Source: JAUIET01 sp039111475
Lineage (GTDB): Bacteria > Pseudomonadota > Gammaproteobacteria > Pseudomonadales > JAUIET01
NCBI GenBank assembly: GCA_039111475.1
Contig: JBCCIP010000007.1
Span: 1 to 64,000 of the forward strand
DNA: 64,000 bases
Direction: 5' to 3'
Positions within the stretch are counted from its first letter, which is position 1. Each line of letters starts with the position of its first letter. Made by a program: the position numbers and the translations under genes. The notes beneath the pieces were generated by a model. That model saw nothing but the letters and a program-made list of their open reading frames with translations, did not search any database and was not told the DNA's origin. This document shows, one piece after another, positions 24,726 through 32,446 of the stretch.

Positions 24726-25859
24726 TCAGTCTTCTTTAGTCGTTGCGTTTACAGTTTGGCGCAGTGTTCGCAGCCTACTCTCGTAGTCTGCCCGATTATG
24801 ATAACAACCATAGAACGTGCGCTTTCCGCTGTAGCCCATTCTTCCGTGCATGCAGCGCCAGTTATCAAAGATCAACGCCATGCCTGCGCGTAACGGAATC
24901 TTAAGCCAGTTAGCTTCATCAACAGACCGACGATTAAACTCTGCATAGGCGGCGTAGAAAGCGGCCAGGGAATTTTCGTCCATATGCATAGGTGCACGAT
25001 CGTAGTTGTTGAACGACACCTGCTGTAACTCGCAGTGACTGTTCAACCTGATCACTGGCCGCTCGGCGTATAGGTGTACACCTGGCTCCAGATACTGGCC
25101 TGGCACAGACACCGCGCACAAGGTTTCAAAATGTTCGGGACAGTGTTCTTTCATTTCCGCAGCGATGGCAAAACCGTCTACCAAAACGCTCTCACCGCCT
25201 GTGCCGTCGAATTCCAGACAATTAAACATCTGCAGACCAGATGCATTGTGGTAGTAGGTGCCGTCGGTATGGGGCAACAGAGTTTGTGTGGAGTATGCGG
25301 AATCTTCGTGCTCCGAAAGATCCGCTGATAGCGGCCAATACGTACCAAAGATGGTTCGCTGTGGCGCGCTTATTCTCCCTCCCAGGGTTTCAGCGCCTTG
25401 TTCTGATGCCTCAGTGCCCGTCACTATCGCAAATCCGTAACGGTTTATGAGTTCTAACCATTGTAAGGTGCCCTGCTCACATGAAAGTACATCCTCGTAT
25501 GCAATTTCTGGCAACGACTCAAGAGCCCGGGAAGCACTCCAGTACCGACGTTCGCCAGCGCTACTTTGCTGCTCGGAGAACGCCGCGCGCTGAAGCTGCG
25601 AAATTGATATTGTATTGCGCGAGCTGTCATGCCAACGCAACTCCACACGCTCAGAGTCACTGTCTAAAGTTGCACTATGCACAGCAATATCGGGTTCGAT
25701 AGAAAAAGTATCGACCAATCGCTGCCGCGTTTTGGAATCCTGGCTTGCTATATCATCACAGTGATCGCGTAGCCAAAACGCAGAAAAGAACTGTTGTTCA
25801 CCGCTTTTCCAACGCGCGGTAATACCGCCGTTGCTCAGAGATACGGTATCGATTTGCAT
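24726..25859 (-). CDS. Gamma-butyrobetaine hydroxylase-like 2-oxoglutarate dioxygenase
   Basis: A 377-residue Fe(II)/2-oxoglutarate oxygenase. Residues 1-90 form the GBBH-like N-terminal domain (FSAFWLRDHCDD, then VELRWHDSS), which binds zinc in carnitine-synthesis enzymes. The TauD-type jelly roll follows: iron ligands HTDGTYY, the GGESVLVDGF core and the distal His and Arg in DNWRCMHGRMGY and GKRTFYGCY. Eukaryotic BBOX and bacterial relatives hydroxylate gamma-butyrobetaine to carnitine or act on trimethyllysine-type substrates. The preceding gene (13 bp away) is a crotonase. This suggests quaternary-amine or related acyl-CoA turnover, but the true substrate is unproven. Confidence 0.88.
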   Translation of the reverse strand: MQIDTVSLSNGGITARWKSGEQQFFSAFWLRDHCDDIASQDSKTRQRLVDTFSIEPDIAVHSATLDSDSERVELRWHDSSRNTISISQLQRAAFSEQQSSAGERRYWSASRALESLPEIAYEDVLSCEQGTLQWLELINRYGFAIVTGTEASEQGAETLGGRISAPQRTIFGTYWPLSADLSEHEDSAYSTQTLLPHTDGTYYHNASGLQMFNCLEFDGTGGESVLVDGFAIAAEMKEHCPEHFETLCAVSVPGQYLEPGVHLYAERPVIRLNSHCELQQVSFNNYDRAPMHMDENSLAAFYAAYAEFNRRSVDEANWLKIPLRAGMALIFDNWRCMHGRMGYSGKRTFYGCYHNRADYESRLRTLRQTVNATTKED

Positions 25860-25872
25860 GGTAGTTCTCTAC

Positions 25873-26655
25873 TTAGCGCCCTTGAAATTTTGCGTGCCGT
25901 CGCTCTATAAAAGACTGCACGCCTTCCTTTGCGTCTTCAGTCGCTAACATTGCGCGCTGTGTATCGGCAAACTCAGCAACGGCAGCGTGAAAACCGGCGT
26001 CCAGGTAACGTCGAGACGATGCTTTTGTAGCTTGTACTGCAAGGGGTGCACACGCGGCGATTGATTCGGCTATTTCGATGGCACGTTCCAACTGCTGACC
26101 CACTGGCACAATTTCTTGCACTATACCTACGCGCCTGGCTTCTTCGGCATCAAATTCATCAGACGTCAGAAGGTGATACATGGCATTACCCCAGCCACCG
26201 CGTTCTACGAAACGTATTGTGGCGCCGCCAGTGGCCATGATTCCGCGCTTGGGTTCCAGTTGTGAAAACCGACAGTTGTCTGCCGCAACAACAATATCGC
26301 CGCCTAGAGCCAGTTCAATGCCCAGGGTGAAAGAAATGCCATGCGCCGCCGTCACAATGGGTTTACGACAAGCGCGACTCAAGCCGCACATATCAATCGT
26401 TTCACCATCACCGCCAACACTCGTCTCCATGTCACCGGTCCACTTTGGTAAGTCCAATCCCGCCGTGAAATGGTCGCCATGACCAAAGAGTACACCAACC
26501 CAAAGCTCATCACTTTCATCCAGCTTGGTCAATGCCTCTATCAGCTGCCCAGCCATGGTTGGCGTAAAGCCATTGTATTTCTCGGGGCGATTCAAGCCTA
26601 TCAGCAACAGGTGGTCGCGAACCTCAACACTTATTGAACCTTCTTCATTACTCAT
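25873..26655 (-). CDS. Crotonase/enoyl-CoA hydratase family protein
   Basis: The protein is 260 residues from ATG 26655 (ribosome site GAGG at a good distance); a TTG 15 bp upstream is the only longer choice. It carries GHGDHFTAGLDLPKW and HGISFTLGIELALGGDIVVAAD, the two oxyanion-hole segments, and FSQLEPKRGIMATGGAT. First gene of the minus-strand run crotonase, dioxygenase, small protein, lipase. Members act on diverse acyl-CoA esters. The operon partner hints at carnitine-like substrates, for which crotonobetainyl-CoA hydratase is a known crotonase, but the sequence alone does not prove it. Confidence 0.87.
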   Translation of the reverse strand: MSNEEGSISVEVRDHLLLIGLNRPEKYNGFTPTMAGQLIEALTKLDESDELWVGVLFGHGDHFTAGLDLPKWTGDMETSVGGDGETIDMCGLSRACRKPIVTAAHGISFTLGIELALGGDIVVAADNCRFSQLEPKRGIMATGGATIRFVERGGWGNAMYHLLTSDEFDAEEARRVGIVQEIVPVGQQLERAIEIAESIAACAPLAVQATKASSRRYLDAGFHAAVAEFADTQRAMLATEDAKEGVQSFIERRHAKFQGR

Positions 26656-26830
26656 AAAACTAGACCTCAACTGAATAGATAGCGGTGTAAATACAGCCCG
26701 GTGTGCATCATAAAGTATTTCGCTACGATCGCGTTAATCCTGACTCGATCAGCCGAATAATCGCGACGCAATTCGTGTGTTGCGCCAGTTCGCCGTATAC
26801 TACTGCTCTAATCCCTCGTCAGAGTTGCGT

Positions 26831-28717
26831 ATGAAAAGCAAAGTAATAATAGGCGCCTGTTTCACCTTTTCGATGGCCGCATACAATGTTTTCGCCGAAA
26901 CCCAGTTACTGTTTGGCGACACTCATCTACACACGTCTTATTCATTCGATGCATACCTAAACAAGAATCAGTCGGCTGACCCTGATACCGCCTACCGCTG
27001 GGCGAAAGGCCAACCCGTTGTTCACGCCTTGAATCGCACCCGAGCGCAAATCGACACACCGCTGGATTTTCTGGTGGTGTCTGATCACGCTGAGCTCTTG
27101 GGCGTGATACGAGCGTTGAACAGAGATGAGGCGGAAACAGAAGACCTGGGCTTATGGGGCAACCTGAGACGCTGGTTAGCAGTGAATGCTCTCAACGACG
27201 CGATTGAAGGCGGCGATGGTAGCGAGCTTTTTAACTCGCTTCTGCCGGTTGCGCCAGAAAACCCAGGCGGTGACCCGGTTCTAGACCCCGCCAATAATAT
27301 TGATGATATTAGTCCGTTTGGCGATACCGTACCCATTGAAACAAACGCCTGGCATGACATTGTTGAGGCTGCGGAGAGGCACAACGATCCAGGAACATTT
27401 ACATCGTTTATAGGCTGGGAATGGAGTTCGATTCCGTCTGGCGCCAATCTCCACCGAATTGTATTCAGCCCTGACGGCGCAGACAAAGCCAAGCAATATT
27501 TACCATACGGCTCTGACAACAGCCAATACCCACAAGATTTATGGCAATGGCTGCAAACAACGCAAGAAAAAACAGGCTCGCGTTTTTTGGCCATGCCACA
27601 CAATTCGAATATATCTAAAGGTTATATGTACGCTGACACAACGCTCAAAGGTGACGCGCTTGATGCTGATTACGCTGAACAAAGAATGCTGTGGGAGCCA
27701 GTGTCAGAAATAACACAGATAAAAGGCGATTCAGAGACACATCCTACTCTGTCACCCGATGATGAGTTTGCCGACTTCGAAACCTACGAGTATTACATTC
27801 AACAAACTCCGCAAGAATACACGCCGCGTGCCGCAGACTACGCACGTTCTGCTTTACGCTTGGGTTTGGCCCAAGGCCAAAGCCTGGGCATTAATCCCTA
27901 CCAGTTTGGCATGATTGGCTCTACTGATTCGCATTCCGGCTTAGCATCACCCGAGGAACATAATTTCTGGGGTAAGTTTGCACGCGACTCAACACCTGAG
28001 ACTAAACGCAGTGCCGATTCTATTGGCAACCGCGGTGTAACAGGTTGGGATATGTCTGCGTCTGGGCTGGCCGCTGTTTGGGCCGAAGAGAATACCAGAG
28101 ACGCTATTTTTGCAGCTTTCCAACGTCGGGAAGTCTATGCGACTACAGGTACGCGTTTGAAAGTGCGAGTGTTTGGCGGTTGGAGCTTTGCGCAAGAAAA
28201 TCTTGAATCCGCTGACTTTGCGAGCATAGGCTACGAACAAGGCGTGCCAATGGGCGGGGAGCTAAGCGGTAACACAAGGCTTGGCGAATCTGGCGCCCCG
28301 CAAATGTTAATCAAAGCGTTTAAGGACCCGAAAGATGCGAATCTTGACCGAGTACAAGTGATTAAGGGCTGGGTTGATGCAGACGGCAATACCTTTGAAC
28401 AGGTCTACAATGTGGCATGGGCGGGTGACCGCCAACTGGATGCCAATGGCAAGTTACCCGCAATTGGCAACACCGTTGATTTAAATTCCGGTCAGGTTGA
28501 AAACAGCATTGGCGCTGATTCACTTTCCACATTGTGGTCTGATCCTGATTTCGATGCGGAGCAAGCCGCGTTCTATTACGTTCGCGTTCTTCAGATTCCT
28601 ACAGCAAGGCATTCTTTGTTAGATGGTATCGCTTTGCAGATGGAAACGGCGCCGGAAGAAGGCCCTGCAACGCTTCAGGAAAGAGCTTACACTTCACCTA
28701 TCTGGTATACGCCTTAA
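26831..28717 (+). CDS. Exported DUF3604 protein (PHP-type metal hydrolase fold)
   Basis: The protein is 628 residues from ATG 26831 with a signal peptide (IIGACFTFSMAAYNVFA). FGDTHLHTSYSFDAYL begins the mature part: the HxH pair of PHP-type phosphoesterases, followed by DFLVVSDHAELLG and FIGWEWSSIPSG, the hallmark strings of DUF3604. Further metal-site candidates are MPHNSNIS and STDSHSGLASPEEHNFWGK. DUF3604 proteins are common in marine and soil Proteobacteria, usually exported and of unknown activity; a phosphodiesterase or phosphatase role is a guess from the fold. It stands alone, with its own promoter region upstream. Confidence 0.85.
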   Translation: MKSKVIIGACFTFSMAAYNVFAETQLLFGDTHLHTSYSFDAYLNKNQSADPDTAYRWAKGQPVVHALNRTRAQIDTPLDFLVVSDHAELLGVIRALNRDEAETEDLGLWGNLRRWLAVNALNDAIEGGDGSELFNSLLPVAPENPGGDPVLDPANNIDDISPFGDTVPIETNAWHDIVEAAERHNDPGTFTSFIGWEWSSIPSGANLHRIVFSPDGADKAKQYLPYGSDNSQYPQDLWQWLQTTQEKTGSRFLAMPHNSNISKGYMYADTTLKGDALDADYAEQRMLWEPVSEITQIKGDSETHPTLSPDDEFADFETYEYYIQQTPQEYTPRAADYARSALRLGLAQGQSLGINPYQFGMIGSTDSHSGLASPEEHNFWGKFARDSTPETKRSADSIGNRGVTGWDMSASGLAAVWAEENTRDAIFAAFQRREVYATTGTRLKVRVFGGWSFAQENLESADFASIGYEQGVPMGGELSGNTRLGESGAPQMLIKAFKDPKDANLDRVQVIKGWVDADGNTFEQVYNVAWAGDRQLDANGKLPAIGNTVDLNSGQVENSIGADSLSTLWSDPDFDAEQAAFYYVRVLQIPTARHSLLDGIALQMETAPEEGPATLQERAYTSPIWYTP

Positions 28718-28728
28718 CTTGCAACTAC

Positions 28729-29244
28729 CTAGCGAGCCGCAACGCCTAGAACCGCAAGAGTAGCGGCCATATCCTGCGCTGAGCTTGCGGGTTTAACCGA
28801 GCGGTCTATTTTGCTGACAACGCCTTGCTTGTCTACGTAAATGGTATGACGCTTGGCGTAGCCACCTGCAGATAACACACCATAGGCTTTGGCCACTTCT
28901 TTCTCAGGATCGCTTAGCAAGGGAAAATCTGCTTTCTGTTGTTTAGCAAAGCCAATATTATCGGCCAATGGGTCAACGCTGGCCATAAAATAGGTCACGT
29001 CAAAGGCTCTGATCAGCTCGCCATTTTCCGCCAATGATTTGCACTCGATGGTGCAACCGCTGGTGTAAGCTCTTGGAAACCACGCGATAACAAACGCCTG
29101 CTTGCCTTTGAAATCCGCCAACCGATAGGTTTTTCCATCACTGGCAGCCAAAGAAAAATCGGGCGCGTTATCACCCACCTCAAGCGCCGATGCGGCAAAA
29201 GTAAGACTTGTGAATAACAGCAACACTAATGATCGAATAAACAT
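28729..29244 (-). CDS. Exported peroxiredoxin of the Bcp/PrxQ type
   Basis: The protein is 171 residues from ATG 29244 (an in-frame start at 29280 adds 12 unrelated residues). A signal peptide (LVLLLFTSLTFAASA) precedes VGDNAPDFSLAASDGKTYRLADFKG, the peroxiredoxin opening. FPRAYTSGCTIEC holds the peroxidatic-position cysteine and a second one four residues later, the PrxQ arrangement. DPLADNIGFAKQQKADFPLLSDP is the typical core. It should reduce peroxides in the periplasm, complementing the exported KatG. Convergent with the DUF3604 gene. Confidence 0.88.
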   Translation of the reverse strand: MFIRSLVLLLFTSLTFAASALEVGDNAPDFSLAASDGKTYRLADFKGKQAFVIAWFPRAYTSGCTIECKSLAENGELIRAFDVTYFMASVDPLADNIGFAKQQKADFPLLSDPEKEVAKAYGVLSAGGYAKRHTIYVDKQGVVSKIDRSVKPASSAQDMAATLAVLGVAAR

Positions 29245-29370
29245 GGCATGGTCTCTGGCAAACTCCGGGCGTGCGCTCAAGCATACATCAATAAGCCTCT
29301 TAAGCGCATGTCTGTATACTACGTTGGTTCGCTGTTCTTAAGATCACAATAAGCGGTGGTGCCGGAAATC

Positions 29371-30207
29371 ATGCGTGATAAAAAACATTTGTCTCTGTGC
29401 TGGGGTAGCCTGGACGGAGTAGCCTTCGATGACTTTCTGGAAGCGGCCGCCAGCGCTGGCTTTGATGCCGTCACTTTAAACAGCGCGTTTTATATAGAAG
29501 CCAGAACCGCAGGCATATCAGACGAGGATTTTGCCCGGCGCGTGCGCGACAGTGGCTTGTACGTAAGCGATATAGACCCATTGTTCAACTGGTTGCCCGG
29601 TGTCACCGCATTACCGGGCGATGATGCGATCAGCTTATGCACACAGGCAAGCATGGATGATGTGTTTGAGTTGGCACACTTAGTGGGAACAGACCTGGTG
29701 AATGCACCGCTTGGGTTTGCAACGCCAGAATCCGAGCAGCAGATAGTGGATGGTTTTGCCGCATTGTGCGAACACGCGCAACAGCAAGGCTTGCGAGTAA
29801 GCCTGGAGTTTATGCCGTTCAATCAAATATCGAATTTAGAAACTGCTGCGCGTATTGTGAAGCAGGCCGCGTGTTCAAATGGCGGGATTATGTTTGACTG
29901 TTGGCACCACCATCGCGGCGGTGGTGTGGCGGAAGATATTCTTGCCGTGCCTGGAGAACATTTTTTTGCATTTCAGCTGGACGATGCCTTGGCGCAACCA
30001 ATGGCTGATGTTCTGGAAGAGACGCTAAACCATAGAGCACTACCGGGCGAAGGCTGCATAGATTTGCATCAGATACTGAAGAATTTTGATGCCGTAGGCG
30101 CTGAGCTTGTGGTCGATGTTGAGGTGTTTAACGAAGCCTTGCGATCATTGACCACAACGCAAAGAGCCGAAAAGCTGTATAGCGCCAGTCGGGCGATTAT
30201 TGAGTAG
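29371..30207 (+). CDS. Sugar phosphate isomerase/epimerase-like TIM-barrel protein
   Basis: The protein is 278 residues from ATG 29371; GTG at 29356 is an alternative start. It has the xylose-isomerase-like / AP-endonuclease-2 TIM barrel: LSLCWGSLDGVAFDDFLEAAASAGFDAVTLN opens it, then RVSLEFMPFNQISNLETAARIV with the metal-binding Glu, GIMFDCWHHHRGGG with Asp and His, and LPGEGCIDLHQILK and DVEVFNEAL with the last Glu. Such proteins isomerise or epimerise sugars or act in inositol catabolism. Nothing nearby indicates the substrate. Convergent with the small exported protein gene at 30210. Confidence 0.83.
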   Translation: MRDKKHLSLCWGSLDGVAFDDFLEAAASAGFDAVTLNSAFYIEARTAGISDEDFARRVRDSGLYVSDIDPLFNWLPGVTALPGDDAISLCTQASMDDVFELAHLVGTDLVNAPLGFATPESEQQIVDGFAALCEHAQQQGLRVSLEFMPFNQISNLETAARIVKQAACSNGGIMFDCWHHHRGGGVAEDILAVPGEHFFAFQLDDALAQPMADVLEETLNHRALPGEGCIDLHQILKNFDAVGAELVVDVEVFNEALRSLTTTQRAEKLYSASRAIIE

Positions 30208-30209
30208 CG

Positions 30210-30554
30210 TTAGCGTCGGCTCATACCTGCAAATGGCTGAAACGGATTAAGTAACTCGAACGGCTTTGCTACGCTTTCTTCGCCGCTGTTAAGAGGAATA
30301 GATAACTCAAGCAAGCTCGGTGCTTTTCTGCAGTGATCCTGTTTTATGCGTATCACACTAATTTGCGTCGTGGCTTGGCCGATTCTCAATAGCTTAAAAT
30401 CGCGGGCACGGGTACAACCGTTACTGGTGACTGAAAAATGCAGAGTATCTGTTTCTACACGGATTGAGTGCAGTGCTTCAACAGACAGCGCCGCATTCGC
30501 GGCGACTGCATTGTTGCAAAGAACTGCTACTAAACCAACTATCAAGCGTTTCAT
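30210..30554 (-). CDS. Small exported protein of unknown function
   Basis: A 114-residue protein with a signal peptide (LIVGLVAVLCNNAVAANA) followed by one compact domain. VTSNGCTRARDFKLL and DHCRKAPSLLELSIPL provide the two cysteines that may form a disulfide. It resembles short periplasmic proteins seen behind secreted proteases in marine Gammaproteobacteria, but I cannot name a family. Its ATG overlaps the stop of the upstream protease gene by one base (TAATG), so the two are translationally coupled and may act together. Confidence 0.7.
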   Translation of the reverse strand: MKRLIVGLVAVLCNNAVAANAALSVEALHSIRVETDTLHFSVTSNGCTRARDFKLLRIGQATTQISVIRIKQDHCRKAPSLLELSIPLNSGEESVAKPFELLNPFQPFAGMSRR

Positions 30555-32311
30555 TATGCTTCCTCGTTACTGATCGCTATGCGGTTGCGTCTGGGTGCAG
30601 ACCACAAAGCAAAGGCAATCAACGACAACAGTATGGGCAGGCTCAATGCGCCACCGCCTCCACTTGAACCAGTTGCGTTGCTAGCACCTGCGTTATTGTT
30701 GTTCGCGGAAGCTGCGATAGTGTTATCCGTTGGAGTGGGCATGGGTATCGGCGCAGGATCAGGATTATGAGTTGGCGGTGCATCCGTACCCGAATCGCTT
30801 TGCAACTTTACACCATCAATCCAGACCGTATCACGACGTGTTACACCGTTAGGCGCCTCATCGTCATACTCGTCTTTCTTATAAACCCATGCAACCCTCT
30901 GCGTGCCGTCACCAATTTCCTGGCGAACATCTTGCCATTCAGTTTCGCCTGATAATTTAGCCCGTTGCTTGCCATCAATCAATAAGGTCACGTTGTCGTA
31001 TTCTTCTTCAGTCGATGCTTTCCATCGAAACGACAATGGCTTTGGCCCGCTGATCATGGTTAACAAAACCGTGCTCTGGTTGTGAGAAATATCGCCGCTT
31101 TTTGCGGCTGAACCTTCCACCGCGGCGTCTTCACTATCAGACAACCATTCGGAATCACCACCACTCCACCACTGTAGCGTGGTGTTGTCAGCCGCTTGTC
31201 CTACATCAACTGCTGCCAGAGCGTTCGCAGACAATGCAACACTGATGTTTGCGCTGTCTGCATTACTGGTACTGACGCTGACTGTCGCTCGCTTTTCACC
31301 TGCAGATTCACTGAGAAACCGCACAGAAAGCTCGCAACTGGAATTACCCGCCAAGGTCATTTGGCTGCAACCGTCTTGCATAACCGTGAAGGCGGCGTCG
31401 CCATCGACACTCAGACCTTGTACTAGCACGTCCGTATTACTTTGATTGCTCAGAGTAATCTGTTCCAGCACGGCGACAGATGTTGGCACATAGCCAAAGT
31501 CATATCCGCCGCTTACGCTAACCCCGTTGGTTGTACTTGAAATCCAATCTGAATAACGTGATACGCGTGTGTACACACCTGGGTGCGTTTTGGCGGCGCA
31601 ACCCAAACTGCTGCCGAAGCTCACCACGCCCAGTAATTGCCATTCGTTGTCGCTTCCTCTAACCACCAATGGTCCGCCACTGTCGCCGTTACAGGAGTCC
31701 TTTTCTTCGGTTTCGCTACCAGCACAAATCATATTGTCGGTAATTTCAATATCGTCGCTAGAACGATAAGCATCAATGCACTGCTGACGATTGCGCAGCG
31801 GCACATCTACCTCAAGCAAGGTATTGGAACCCTGTGCGCCGTCGCTGCTTGACGTGAGACCCCAGCCCATAACTTTAAGGGTTTGCCCGTCTGTAAGGCC
31901 ATTGTCAAAAGCGGCTGTAGCTTGCGAGATGGTTGCGGCGGTTGTGGGTGTGGCCAACTGCAATAAGGCAATATCATGGTCCTCGTTGTATTCGGGATGC
32001 GCCACTACTTTGACTACATCAATCACTTCCGCGTCGTTCATATGACGAAGATCGGTGCCGCCAACAAACACCTTAAAACCGTCTACCGGCCCATCTTCAA
32101 TACAATGGGCTGCAGTAACAGCCCAATTATTGTCAATCATACTCGCACCGCATATTTGCTCTAAGCTGCTGTCCAGAAGTGCAGCCATCCAGGGGTAACT
32201 GCCCGCTTGTGCTTGCTCACCGCCAATGATCTTTTGATTCTTTGCAATGGCTCCCATTGATGCCATGCCCAGCGCGATGACACCAATAAGCGTTGTGGTT
32301 TTTCGAAACAT
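30554..32311 (-). CDS. Secreted trypsin-like serine protease with GlyGly-CTERM tail
   Basis: A 585-residue protein: signal peptide (1-23), activation site IIGG (28-31) and a chymotrypsin-fold protease with His69 (TAAHC), Asp113 (DHDIALL) and Ser211 (GDSGGP). Two disulfide pairs are likely from the Cys positions. A middle region of about 220 residues contains beta-sandwich-type repeats. The C-terminus has a low-complexity PTHNPDPAPIPMPTP linker, then GSSGGGGALSLPILLSLIAF and basic RRNR. This matches the GlyGly-CTERM sorting signal, processed by a rhombosortase and usually found on type II secretion substrates. Presumably it is anchored or released at the cell surface. The gspM stump at the window start is consistent with the organism having, or having had, a type II system. 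Confidence 0.9.
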   Translation of the reverse strand: MFRKTTTLIGVIALGMASMGAIAKNQKIIGGEQAQAGSYPWMAALLDSSLEQICGASMIDNNWAVTAAHCIEDGPVDGFKVFVGGTDLRHMNDAEVIDVVKVVAHPEYNEDHDIALLQLATPTTAATISQATAAFDNGLTDGQTLKVMGWGLTSSSDGAQGSNTLLEVDVPLRNRQQCIDAYRSSDDIEITDNMICAGSETEEKDSCNGDSGGPLVVRGSDNEWQLLGVVSFGSSLGCAAKTHPGVYTRVSRYSDWISSTTNGVSVSGGYDFGYVPTSVAVLEQITLSNQSNTDVLVQGLSVDGDAAFTVMQDGCSQMTLAGNSSCELSVRFLSESAGEKRATVSVSTSNADSANISVALSANALAAVDVGQAADNTTLQWWSGGDSEWLSDSEDAAVEGSAAKSGDISHNQSTVLLTMISGPKPLSFRWKASTEEEYDNVTLLIDGKQRAKLSGETEWQDVRQEIGDGTQRVAWVYKKDEYDDEAPNGVTRRDTVWIDGVKLQSDSGTDAPPTHNPDPAPIPMPTPTDNTIAASANNNNAGASNATGSSGGGGALSLPILLSLIAFALWSAPRRNRIAISNEEA

Positions 32312-32446
32312 ATCTCTCTCCCGTGTTGTCTAGCGCAAACAGACTGGCAACACCGGCCTTGTTTGATCTGTCGGGTAAGAGTAAGTAGTTGGCTTAAAAT
32401 CAATCGCTGCAGCGAAAAAAAGAACTTTTCGGCAGAGAGCAGGCTG

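Noticed and set aside
32404..32422. TCGCTGCAGCGA palindrome followed by A-tract, looking like a terminator
   Set aside because: The A-tract is on the wrong side for the leftward genes and no rightward gene ends here.
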